From Azadirachta indica (Eukaryota; Streptophyta; Magnoliopsida; Sapindales; Meliaceae), in the NCBI GenBank assembly GCA_022749755.1, contig CM040440.1, forward strand, positions 928,824 to 992,823: a stretch of DNA of 64,000 nucleotides. The letters run 5' to 3'. The notes beneath the pieces were generated by a model. That model was not told where the DNA came from. It was given only the letters and a program-made list of their open reading frames with translations, and made no database searches. Positions 35,973 to 46,883 of the stretch are shown here, piece by piece; position 1 is the stretch's first letter; each line of letters starts with the position of its first letter. The translations under genes and the position numbers were made by a program.

Positions 35973-36891
35973 AGAGGTATACGAGACCTCTGGTCATCTT
36001 GAGTGCTTCCCTAAATAGATCTGATTGTTTGACCTTATGTCTGCCTTAAAAGTGGATACATATTTTGATGATGACCTTGTTGCTCACACTCAAAACACAC
36101 ACAGCATCTTACGAGGACCTCGTTTATCATAAATCAGAGACTGAATTTTCATTTGTTTCTTCTCTCCCCACTTAGGAAGCTTCTGGTCAGAACTTCTCTT
36201 CTTTGATTCCACTATTTGCTTGATCTCTTTCTCATCTTATTCTATCATCAATGCTCATTCAACCACTTCTGAATAGTTCTGAAGCTTCTACATTATAAAT
36301 TCGTGTCAAAGTGACGGCCTTAAACCTTTCACAAATTGCTTAGTCTTGTCTTTCTCCTTCGAAATCACTGAAGTAGTAAACCGGCTTAATGTTTCAAACC
36401 TTACCTCATATTGTGCCACTGTCATACTTCCCTAAGTTAAATGAATAAAGTCATCTAGCATAGCATCACGAAATACCTAAGGAAATATTTTCCCATAAAG
36501 GCTTCTTTGAAAGCATCCCATGTCTATTCTTTCTCCGATTTCGTAATCTTAACAGTATTCCACCAATGATTTACCTGTTCAATCAATTGAAATATTGCAA
36601 GTTTAACTCAAATATCTTTGAGTACTTGCATAGCATTCAGAATTCGGTTAATTTGTTCCACCCATTCCTCAGTAATTAATAGACTAGAATTTCCACTAAA
36701 AGTTAAAGATTTAGTTTTTTGAATTCACTCGACGCTAACATATTCTGATCTTTATTACTATTACCCTAATTTTAGAAATTACTGGTAATCGCATGAAGAG
36801 CAATAACAAATTCTCTCATCGTTTAGCGAAACTCACCAAATTCTTCCCCTATTAGTGAAGATGACACCTCTATTTCCCTATTATCAGACAT
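35973..36891 (-). pseudogene. Gag of element C (broken)
   Basis: From the ATG at 36891 it reads MSDNREIEVSSSLIGEEFGE and then meets stops. Further on, in several frames, come LTQGSMTVAQYEVRFETLSR-like gag sequence (about 36370-36450) and a zinc-knuckle remnant starting 'CVF.VWATR' near 36090. The last codons before copy B read 'DDQRSRIPL' and would continue into the protease region beyond the insertion. The product would be the structural Gag protein. Confidence 0.75.
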
Positions 36892-37741
36892 ACTGAAACA
36901 ATAGATTTTATGTCACAATAGTCAAAATAAAACAATACAAAATGAATAAGTGTAAAAAACTCAAGTAAAACAAAAGTCATCTATACATTAATTATATAAG
37001 TTTATAATTCTTTACAACAAAACCAACAAAAGATACTCAAAGGATAACAAAACTTAAGTTACCCTATATAGGTATGTAAAAAAATACTACATACATACAA
37101 AAGATTAGTCATTATATAGTTTGTCTTCCCTACACCATCTCACCACTACTTGGCATAAGTGTCTTTGATAACAACAAGCTCAAAAGGTTCCTCTATCCTA
37201 ACAGGAAAAGGATCTACTGTTACTGATTGCTTCTCACTAGTCTCACCCATTGTAATTTCCTCACCCTTGGGACTCTCGCCTCACCTGCTAAATTGTCTTT
37301 TAATTTTTTCATCTAGGGCCTTTCAGTCCTATAAGTATTTAGAAATCTTCTAGTGTAGTATAAACATTGTGTCACAAGTTTATTCTGATTCACTCCCTTG
37401 CCATAAGTTTTTAAACCCATTAATGCCTTATTCCTTACATCTTTAGGAGTATGCAAACTTGGATCAATAGCTGAATAACGCATAATAGTCCCTACCAATT
37501 TCTCTCTCATCCTATTAGCGTAGATCTTTCGCAAGTTCTATATGAGAACACCACATAGAGCACACTACTCATTTCTATTTACATAAGTCTACTTGTCATA
37601 CTTGATCGTTCTCATACTACAAGACTAAATATATTACAATTAAAAATTTATATAGAATAATAAAGTATAAGTAACAACAAGCTAAAATGTCTCTAAACTT
37701 TTCCACTATCATAAGAGATGTCTACAGAATCCTAACCCTAA
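36892..37741 (-). other. 5' leader of element C with a short ORF of unknown role
   Basis: This lies between the primer-binding site and gag. It contains an open frame (37313-37534, minus) reading 'RMREKLVGTIMRYSAIDPSL' and then 'KALMGLKTYGKGVN'. The frame's first codon is TTG; the first ATG is a few codons in. I do not recognise it, and it may be chance or part of the element's leader. Confidence 0.4.
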
Positions 37742-37754
37742 GCTCTTATACCAA
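37742..37754 (-). other. Primer-binding site (initiator tRNA-Met type), element C
   Basis: The minus strand reads 'ttggtataagagc', one change from the standard 'ttggtatcagagc', a few bases after the LTR end at 37759. This primer is the usual one for Del/Tekay chromoviruses. Confidence 0.85.
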
Positions 37755-37758
37755 CTTT

Positions 37759-39466
37759 TGTAACATCCCCTAATTCCAAGAAATTTCGGCACAATTTCCG
37801 CTATAATATAATGTACATCATATATGTAATCCTGTGAACTTCAAAATTTTACTCTAAACATTTCCAATAAAATTAAACACCAACTGCTTCATTTCATTAC
37901 TCTACAAAATATAATCAGTTCTATGACTGCTTCATTTCAAAATTATATTTTGCAAGATCCTGCTCTTATAATTACATATACTTTCAAAAGTAGCAAAATT
38001 TTGAAATACCCCTTTGTCTTCTATTTACAAGAATCTTCTGTGTCACTTAAACCTGAAAAAAAGAGATGAACTAATGTCTAGTAGATATTTATACACAAAT
38101 ACAGTTTTAAAATTTGTAATAAACAAATTTGAACATGAAAACACTTCTTAATTTCCAACAAAGAGTGTAGTAGGATATCAAATCAAAATTTCAATTCAAA
38201 TATTCATACAAATAACATAAAACACATTAATTCCATTATATAAAAAAAATTTCATAAATTTTGTGCTTGCATATCTTACAGGCATTATTCCGAAGAACCG
38301 CCGCTCCAAAAATTGGCCATACATACTTTAGGGACATTATTCCCAAAGATCATCATCCCATCAAAAATAATCTTTAAGGATATTATTCCTAAGGATCGTC
38401 GCTCCAGTAGAAATGATCTTAGGGGCATTATTCTCAAGGACCATCGTCCCAAATATCAGTGTCACATCACAATAACAACCATAGCAATCACATTTTCATT
38501 TATCAAACATATTCACAACATTTTCATACAAATCATACATTTATAAAAACACAACACGTGTTGATACAATTTTCTCACTGTATTTGAAAATTTAACATTC
38601 ATATGAAAATTATTATTTAAACTCGATTCGAAAAATAATTAATTGGATCAACCCGTGGTAATTCAGAAATTTCATATACATTTATTAAAATATTAACTAT
38701 AATAAAACACCCTATTTTTCAGTTTTAAAACTAAAATCCACCAAATGAATATAAATACCTACCTGACATACGCGTGATAATTTTTATACCTTTGTTAATT
38801 TGTTCTTCTCTTTCCAATCATCTCCTAATACGAATTTAACAAATAATGATGAATGATGATCCAAAAATTTAAATTTTGGTACCTAAAATGTTTATATATT
38901 TAAATATATATATATATATACTAACAGTTTAACTTTTTACAGTTAAATGAAGTAATATACTAATCTTTAAAAATTAAAATTAATCATGGAAATCATAATT
39001 TTAAACCAAACCTGTCTTCTTTTTCCTTTCTCTCCTTTTCTTTCCTTTTTTATTGATCTTCGATTTTCAATTTGAAAACGAAGATTTACGTGTGTATAAA
39101 TATATATATATATATATTCACCACTTACCTTATTTAATTATTATACAAATTTTTCTTTTAACATCTGCCATCCACTTAGCCCATATATGCAGTGCCAAAA
39201 TCCATTCTTAAATTAAGACACGTGAAGTCATAATTTCAATCAAATTCTTCAATTTCTCTTTTTATACCTTTTGCCCACAATAAAATTTATATTATCTAAT
39301 AATTCTATTCTTTAAAATCATAAACATATTTGTCCTAATCAACATTTTTTTTTTAATAAACATATTTATCTTATAAGTTCTAAATTATTATATCCTCACA
39401 TAATATAAAGTAGATATATTCAATATATATATATATATTAATTAAAACAAGATCTAGGGTACTATA
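37759..39466 (-). repeat. 5' LTR of element C (1708 bp)
   Basis: The plus strand starts 'tgtaacatcccctaattcca' and ends 'gatctagggtactata'. It aligns with 22915-24564 but is about 58 bp longer, partly from longer TA runs (about 38906-38920, 39099-39118 and 39424-39437). The usual final 'taca' has become 'tata'. Confidence 0.85.
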
Positions 39467-39471
39467 TATGC
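39467..39471. repeat. Target-site duplication of element C, right copy
   Basis: TATGC follows the LTR end directly and equals 22910-22914. Confidence 0.85.
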
Positions 39472-39506
39472 ATTGCTCGCCTATGAGGACTAAACAACCC
39501 ATATGA

Positions 39507-39900
39507 CAAGGGGGTTAATGTTGATACTTAAAAATTGACATTAGGTTTAAGCCCAAGTTCAAGTCAAAAGTTATGTCATTTTTATTCAAATCAACATAAT
39601 AACTTTAGTCTAGCCTACTTAGGAAGAATGAACGCTTAAAGGATCCATTATATGATTAGGTTAATATAAAAAAAATACAAAAACTCAAAAATCTTAGAGT
39701 CAATATTTAGCTTAAATCTTATTTTAATTAACTTAGAATTAATTAAAATAACCATTTTATTATAAATATAGGTCTCTTAACATCTCTTTTAATTAGAATT
39801 AAATTGCACATAATTTTATTCCTAAACAAAGGCTTGTTCTAAGAACATAACTTGCAATAAATTAAGATAACATAAGCTAATATTTCACTACAATTACACA
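39507..39900 (+). repeat. Putative gypsy LTR start with polypurine tract
   Basis: 'caagggggttaa' (about 39508-39519) precedes 'tgttgatacttaaa', an LTR-like start at 39520. A TATA-like 'ttataaatatagg' lies near 39759. It begins about 50 bases right of the target site of element C, so C seems to have inserted just upstream of the 3' LTR of an older plus-strand element. The right edge is unknown. Confidence 0.4.
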
Positions 39901-42110
39901 TCACATATTATATAAGAAAGTATTATTCTACCTTCAAAGAAAAAAAAAATAAAAGGTCAACAACAGAACACAAGATTAAAGATAGCATCAACAAGCACGG
40001 CCTTCCTCCCTCCTTTGACATCTCACTATGTAGCCATAGTTATTCGTTTATCAGCCACCTTTTATGGTGAAAACAAACTTGAGACATTACCCTAATCTCC
40101 TCTTATCTTTCTTGCATCTATTGGCATTAACTTGATTACTTTTAGTCTTCATAAACACCTCTCCCACAACCTTAAACTTATCAAGTCGCAAACAAATGTA
40201 TTGTATAATGCCGACAATAAGGTTATACGATAGTGATCAAACCTCGTAGTGGTTACAATCTATCGTTAATAGTGTGTTCTTTTATATTGATATTAGGACT
40301 ATTTCGCTCCCACACCCCGTAAACTCATAATTTGAGTCTTATATTTTATTCAATATCAAAACAGTAACTTCAGTAATAGTAGCAAATCTCCCTAATTAGC
40401 GCAGATTTCTCTAATTAGCTTAACCAATCTCATAAGATTGCAATATTACAACTTTTAAGCTACTAAGATCAACAAGAGATGTGGTAAACTTTACTCTCTG
40501 CAACTCAAAAGAGATGTAGCCTGCCGAATATATTCTAAAGCATGTTGGAGTACACAATCAACTAGAATCTCTCAAACGTTGTTTGAATAGTTTTTTTTTT
40601 TGCAATATATGTACACACCACTTTTTGATTGATCAAGATTGCATTTCTTTTTGATTGAAAAAGATTACAATTTTTGTTTTTACTGAGGCTTTTATTCTAC
40701 TGAAATTTTCCTTGACTAAAGTCAAATTCAATCATTTTAAAATACTGAATATTTAAAAGAGAATATTATAAAGATTTTGATCGGTTTGGCGTTGATCTCG
40801 ACGATCCGTCCAATTTATTCATTTTGCTATTCCTGGCGTCCTTGTTATATCTTTATCTACACATTTTTTTAGTATAGTATTCGTGCACGCTCAAGTCATG
40901 CAATTCAATACCAAGTGTGGTGTTATGTAACAAATTATCATCCGCAACATGTGACCACAAATATGACTTACTACCTTATGAAATAAGAATATACAGCTTG
41001 AGCTTCAATTTTCTTCCTCTCTCTAGGGTTTTAGTCTTAATTTATACTCTCTTTTTCCTTTACTTCGTTTGCGCTTGTTGTCTTTACATTTCTGAGCTAA
41101 TAGTCCGTATGATGGCTCAAGTTGAAGGAATTGCTACGTTAAATTTTTATCTATGGCATTCATTCTTCAATGTTCCTCCACGACATATTGTCAACAATCA
41201 CAAATGTAAATGTGATTAGATCATCGAATTGGGAAAAGACTAGATTGAATCAAAAAAAGGTTAAATGTGCAGCACTACAGAGGTCTGCAAGAATCCTCGA
41301 GCTCAAATTAGGCCATTTTGTAAATTCGAGTTAGGGTAAGAGATGAAACATACCTAGTAATATCAGATATTTCAAAACTTATTCTGAAAAAAGTACATTC
41401 TAAACTACATGAAGATTTAATGATGATGAAAGTTTACTAGTTCCAGAATTGCTTACTACGTACCATCCCATATCAGTTCCAGAATTACTTATCACACATA
41501 GGATGGAGATTGAGGTACACGAATTATAAAACATTTTTACTAATTAAAATTATTAAAAATATACTTCATTTATACGACAGATTGATCCCTGTCTTGTATA
41601 TGTTAAACTTCTCAGTATATATATTAAATATTTTAAAGTTTGGAGACTCAAACCCATAAATTTTAGCTTGGAGTTCACAGCTAAGCAACTCAATCACAAT
41701 CATCCATTACTTTATTTGTCAATTATTAATGCCAGTGACTGGCTTGTACATGAAATTTATTGGTGCCAGTGAGGCAGTGACTGGCTTGTAAATGAAATGA
41801 GAATTGAAAATTTTGGAATCTAATAATTGAAGGAGCAGAGTTAAAAGAAAACGCATGATTTACAATTGACTGACTGACTGTCTCAGTGAGTATATATTTA
41901 AATAAAAACAATAACAGGGATGAGCTCAGAAAAAGTTTCATAGAATTTGAAAAATATACATGAATGATCAAACATTGATGAACAATCAACCGGGTATTGT
42001 TGTCTAAGAGCCTAAAAATTAAACTGCCGCCATTAACCAAACCTACTTATTCAATTCACCACCCCACCGGCACTGTACCAACCAAAGCAAACCAAACCAA
42101 ACCAACTGCT
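39901..42110. other. Spacer upstream of ITPK 3' end, no gene assigned
   Basis: Nothing recognisable as a gene. 41732-41802 holds an imperfect direct duplication: 'ccagtgactggcttgtacat' at about 41732 and 'gcagtgactggcttgtaaat' at about 41775. The part from about 42000 may be 3' untranslated sequence of the ITPK transcript. Confidence 0.4.
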
Positions 42111-42170
42111 GCTAATGCTAATGCTAATGCTAATGCTAATGCTAATGCTAATGCTAATGCTAACGCTAAC
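42111..42170. repeat. Hexanucleotide microsatellite (GCTAAT)8(GCTAAC)2
   Basis: Eight perfect GCTAAT units run from 42111 to 42158, followed by two GCTAAC units. The array lies 34 bp beyond the ITPK stop codon, in its probable 3' untranslated region. Open frames through it, such as an ML-repeat peptide, are artefacts. Confidence 0.95.
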
Positions 42171-42203
42171 GCTATGCTATCTAAAAGTCCAATTCCAATT
42201 TAA

Positions 42204-43253
42204 TTATGAACGGACAAAAGTGGAAGCTGCTGTTTGTGAGTTATTGGGAGCGCGAGTATTTGCTGTACTTACCTTCTTCTCGTCACTCTGCTTCTGCTTC
42301 TGCTCCTGATTCTGATTCTGCTTGACTAAGTCGCAAAAGAAATCCGTCAAAACTGTCTCGTAACCAGGCATTTTGGCATACCCAGGAAAATAGTTTATAT
42401 CAACGATAAGATATCTATTCCCATTCCCAATTCTTGTATCTCTTATCATATCAAAATTAAAGAGATTCAACTTCACTGCCTTTCTCAAACCCCTCGATAT
42501 ATCAGTTATAAACCCCTGAGGCGGCATCTGTGCGTCATTTAATTCCATGGTCTTAACATCATTATTCGCTGTAGCAGTAGAAGATAAGTTTGATATCTGT
42601 GAAAACAGCATCGAACCACCCTCTAGACCTTTCAATTTTTCTTCCGAATAGTCTGGTAAGGATTTTCTTTTAACACATTTCACATAATCTCCAACAACAT
42701 ACACTTTGAATATGACGCCTCCGTGATTCACGAATTCCTGAAGAACAATCGGTGGCTTTAGCTTGTTCAACCCTTCGTGGTTAAAAACCAAAGCCATTTT
42801 GTGAGATTTTGCGCTGCCGTCAGCCACTAACGGCTTCGCAATCACCGGAAACTTCAACAACTCCCACGCCTCCCCATCGAACAATGTTTCTTTGTCATAA
42901 ATCACAATCTGCTTCGGAATCCCAAACGTCTCCGTCATGTTCTCCGTCTTCAGCTCCGAAACCGCCTGCAACATCGAAATCCTGTTATGTAACCGCTCAA
43001 TTGAGTCCGGAGAATCTATTATAACGGCGTTAGGGTTTTTGAATTTGAATTCTTGAAGCTGTTTCTTCCAATCCTCGCCGTACAACTTGTGTAATACGCA
43101 ATCGAACGGCCCCTGATCCGTCAATGGACGTCCCGTGTCGATCTTGATAAGATCGATGCCACGAGATCTCGCCAGACTCACTAACGATTCTTGGATGAAA
43201 CTCTTCTGCTTCTTAGGCGCCAAAGCGTATCCTATTCCGAATCTCCGCTCCAT
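42204..43253 (-). CDS. Inositol-tetrakisphosphate 1-kinase (ITPK3-like)
   Basis: An uninterrupted 349-codon frame. ITPKs phosphorylate inositol polyphosphates in the cytosol on the way to phytate; family members also act on inositol 1,3,4-trisphosphate. The N-terminal part is [18 protein letters not shown]. The ATP-grasp core shows [19 protein letters not shown] (about residues 136-153), [20 protein letters not shown] (about 170-189) and [10 protein letters not shown]. The metal-binding residues lie in FNFDMIRD (about 265-272) and [16 protein letters not shown] (about 284-299). The start is the ATG at 43253; the frame stays open upstream to a TTG at 43340, but the next codons do not look like the family. 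The last ~38 residues are a Q/K-rich tail with no family match. A strong splice donor (AAG|GTAAGT, at 42273/42272) inside the tail suggests the final 22 codons may be read-through into an intron. Similarity in memory is closest to Arabidopsis ITPK3, so the paralogue label is tentative; the family is certain. Confidence 0.93.
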   Translation of the reverse strand: MERRFGIGYALAPKKQKSFIQESLVSLARSRGIDLIKIDTGRPLTDQGPFDCVLHKLYGEDWKKQLQEFKFKNPNAVIIDSPDSIERLHNRISMLQAVSELKTENMTETFGIPKQIVIYDKETLFDGEAWELLKFPVIAKPLVADGSAKSHKMALVFNHEGLNKLKPPIVLQEFVNHGGVIFKVYVVGDYVKCVKRKSLPDYSEEKLKGLEGGSMLFSQISNLSSTATANNDVKTMELNDAQMPPQGFITDISRGLRKAVKLNLFNFDMIRDTRIGNGNRYLIVDINYFPGYAKMPGYETVLTDFFCDLVKQNQNQEQKQKQSDEKKVSTANTRAPNNSQTAASTFVRS

Positions 43254-43464
43254 CGCCGTTTTGAATCCTTCTCTGCTCTTCGCATTCAATTCTGTTTTAA
43301 TGCAATGCAATACCAATGAAATGCTATAATCTAAATCCAATTTTCTTTTTCCTATTTTTTTGTATTAATATTTTCTGGAGCTTTGAAGAAATCGAAAATA
43401 ATTTGCTCTTGCGATTGCAGAAAGAAACGATTTAAAGTGCATGGGAGAGAAGAGCGAGTAAGAG

Positions 43465-43474
43465 TATATATATA
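43465..43474 (-). promoter_or_regulatory. TATA box of the ITPK gene
   Basis: The minus strand reads 'gctgtatatatatactct' about 210 bp upstream of the start codon. It is followed by a pyrimidine-rich leader ('ctcgctcttctctcccatgc'), a normal plant promoter layout. Transcription would start near 43435-43440. Confidence 0.6.
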
Positions 43475-43796
43475 CAGCTTCAACTAGGGTTAAGAGGGGA
43501 TTATAATAACCAGGGCTATAATAAAGGTGGACGCGTGGCATATTCTTATGTGTGATATGCGGATTCGCGCCGCGCAATGAAAGAAACGCGTGTAATTGAA
43601 GGGTTGGATTAGCTGTACAGAGAATGGACGGTTAAGATTGGAGATATAATGAATGGATTGCTCCTGATGGTCAACGTTGGTTGATCTTCCTGACTATTGG
43701 AGGGCCTTTTGGGAACTTTATTGACTGTGGTCTGTGCGGAATTGTTAGACTCACTTGTCGGTCGTTGGCTTAACCACTTTAAGAAATTACAAGTGG

Positions 43797-44497
43797 GATA
43801 ATAACATTTTAATCCCTAAATTTTATCAAAATAACGAATTTAGATAAAGATTTTCATTTTAACATTTCATCTCCAGCAAAACCAAACTCAGAAAAATAGT
43901 TGAGCCGGCTTAATCCATAAAATTCAAATCCATTTATGACTCAGTTCATACTCATGGTGTACCAAATTTTTAAAATGTCAACCTCATTCACCTCATAAGT
44001 TTATTAAATTTATGTTATATCATATGTTGTGTCATGGTGAATTGTAAATTTTTTTATTTTAAATTTTAAAATTAAAATCTCGCTCAAGTATGTTATTATT
44101 CAATTATTAATTTTTTAAAATTTAAAATATTTTTATGAAGATTTAATTTATTAAAACTATTAAGGTCTCACAAAATTATATGTTTATTCAACTATTATTA
44201 TCTCTATTATTAATTTTTTTTATTTGTAAGATATTTTTAAATAGTTTAATTTATTATTTGTTTTGTATTAATCTATGTGTTTCTTATTAGATTTTTATGC
44301 TTAAAATGTTAATAGCCTAAGTTCATGTCGACTCATGTGTAATGTCACAATGCTATTTTTCATGCATATCATCTCTGCTTGACTTATTTGCCACCACTAC
44401 TTAAAAGAATTAACTAAATTTAAATATTGAGTTTTTAAAAATGTTAAATATGTCCTCATTCTTTTAACAAAAGTTAAGGGACTAACATGCTATTATC
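43797..44497. mobile_element. AT-rich inverted-repeat (MITE-like) element 1
   Basis: The left end reads 'ggataataacattttaatcc' then 'ctaaattttatcaaaat'. The right end, read on the minus strand, is 'gataatagcatgttagtccc' then 'ttaacttttgttaaaa'. The two are imperfect inverted repeats of about 40 bp about 700 bp apart. No coding sequence or clear target-site duplication was found. The same end sequence recurs in element 2. Confidence 0.45.
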
Positions 44498-46883
44498 ATA
44501 TTATTGTTGGAATGGCTTGTGATCATAGGTTTGGTATATATAACTTTTTTCATTATTATGTAATTTTAAAAAAAATATGTATGTATTTAAGTTATAATCT
44601 TATGTAACTTTATATTAAAGTTGTTCTTGTGACAAATAATAGTATATTTACAACAACAATAATAATATATTGAAAAATTTGTAATAAGTTATTATAAAGT
44701 ATGATTTTAATGTTATAAATAAATAAAGTTAGCTTATAAAATATTTTGAAGTGATACATGCGATTCGCAATTCAAATTATGCCGATACTAAAAAATTATA
44801 TATAATTTTATAAATGATAATATTTTGTTGTGTCTAGTTTGATAATATAATTTTCTTGCAAAGTGACTCTAATATGTTGAATGTACATTATAAATATATG
44901 AAATTCCAGGTTTTACTTTTTGTGTTTTATTTTTCTGTTATATTTTTAATTTTTGTGTAATTTATTTTAAATTGACATTACAATTTTTTTAGATAAATTT
45001 TTAATATTATTAATTGAGTGAACGTATTGTTTTGTTGTGTAAGACATAATAAAACCCTCCTCTTATTATTTAGTGTGTAAATTTTATATTTTTAATTATA
45101 AAATTTATTAATTTACAAAACAAAACTTAGCGTATACTTATTAAAATTTGAGAATTGGTAGATACTCTTTAAAGCTTGAAAATTTGTATATATCTCTAAG
45201 CTTTAAATAAATAAATAAATACCCCATAATTTAGACGTTCATCACTTGATTTGTTAAATTATTATTATTTTTATCCTTAATCTTTAACAAAATAATAAAT
45301 TATTAAGATATAATTTTTTTTTAGTTATAACAATTCAATTCCTATTATGCACAACATAATATGATAATAAGAATTAAAACATTAAAATTTAAAATTTTTC
45401 TTCTAATTATTATTTTAATAAAAAATTTATAAAATATTATCATCGAAAAAATTCTAACAATGAGTTGGATTAAGTTCATAAAGTAAAATATTTCTAACAC
45501 TTTTCTTTTACTTTCTTAATAATAATTTGACATTTAAGTATCAAAAAATTTAATAAAATATTTTTTGCTTTTTATTTTTATATGTAATATCTATTTTTAA
45601 TATTATATAACATTTATTATATTTTCTTAAAAAAATTATGAAGTTCATAATTAATATAAATAAAAAGATAAAAAGTGCATACATGTCATATTTATTATGA
45701 ATAAAAAAAAAAAATTCTCTTCTTTTTTTATATTTGTAATTAAAATAATATATTTAATTATTAATTTTATTAATAGAAAAAAAATTTAAATAATATTTAT
45801 TTTGACCGAAATGAATGATGTTAGATGATAGTCAATAGCGATCAGTAATAGTCAACAACAACAACCCAAACGATCAAACTGAGTTGCAAACAAGCCACAA
45901 TTCTTAACCCCAAATAAAAAATATCCCCAACTCAATAGGTGACATGGAGGCCTCGGTCCGTTGTCATCCTTAAGTAGTAAGGGTTAAATTATTCTAATTA
46001 TAAATAATATATATCTTAATTCATTATTTTGTTAAAAATTAAAAATAAAAAATAATAATAACCTTCTATATTAACAAGTTTAAGTTAAGATAAGATATAT
46101 TTCTATCTTTAAAAAAAATTTTGAAAATAGCTGTTTTGAATCTGTTAGTAATGCACTTCGTCGTTATTTTGTAGATAATGTTGCATAAACTTGTTAGTTT
46201 AAATTCTGATATACTCCTAAAAAGGTAAATGCCTATTATGTCTTATAATTTTTTATAATATCTATCACTCCTTAATTTTGATTTTATTTTTTAAAATTTT
46301 TAACATATTTGATTTTATTATTTATAAATTAATTGAAACGAGGATAAAATCTTAAAATTCATAATATACTTATCACCTAGTTTAAATTCCGACACACTCT
46401 TAAAATTCTTAGTTCTAGGGATTAAAGTAACGTAGGTACGACTGACAGCTGACAAGTCTCCTTCGTCACTTAGCACCTTCAAGCAAATTTCAGAAATATT
46501 ATCTCAAACAATGCACCAGTGTTTTTGAAAAAAAGCCCTGCTGTCAGATTGTCTGGCTCTGGCGCTTTAGATGGATGCAATTGGAAAATAGCTGTCAAAC
46601 CAAAAACTTGACAGTGACATTCGCCATTTCGGAAAAATTCATATGGATATTGTCAATGTCCTTTACGAAAATTAAAATTAAATTTGCAATACGTGAGAGA
46701 TAATGGTGGGGCAAAGATTTATTTATTGATTTATGTGGTTTGGGCTTTTAGATGATGTGACTTTTCAGCTTTTACTTTGTTGCCACGTTTATTATTGTGG
46801 TCCGTTGACACAAGTCAATCAACAGCGCTCATGCGAGTGATAACATTAGCCCAATAGTATATGCTCCATGGTAATTTTAGTTT
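44498..46883. other. AT-rich spacer, no gene seen
   Basis: Mostly A/T runs. The less AT-rich parts 45830-45980 and 46430-46700 show no ORF or transposon end that I recognise. Confidence 0.5.

Larger units (their letters stand above)
22915..39466 (-). mobile_element. Chromovirus-type Ty3/gypsy retrotransposon C, split by copy B
   Basis: It is bounded by LTRs at 22915-24564 and 37759-39466 and by a perfect 5-bp TATGC duplication. On the minus strand the order is 5' LTR, primer-binding site of the initiator tRNA-Met type, leader, gag, then an interruption by copy B (27880-35965), then protease, RT, RNase H, integrase with a C-terminal chromodomain, polypurine tract and 3' LTR. Without B the element is about 8.5 kb. 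The chromodomain and integrase tail place it in the Del/Tekay group of chromoviruses. The two LTRs differ by many substitutions and about 58 bp in length, and all ORFs are broken, so the insertion is old. Confidence 0.9.

Noticed and set aside
42115..42309. Open frames with ML or AN repeats
   Set aside because: Produced by the GCTAAT microsatellite and opposite to the ITPK gene.
43254..43340. Longer ITPK reading frame starting at 43340 (378 codons)
   Set aside because: The first codon there is TTG, not ATG. The 29 extra residues do not resemble the family, and the first ATG in frame is at 43253, directly before the family-like [15 protein letters not shown].
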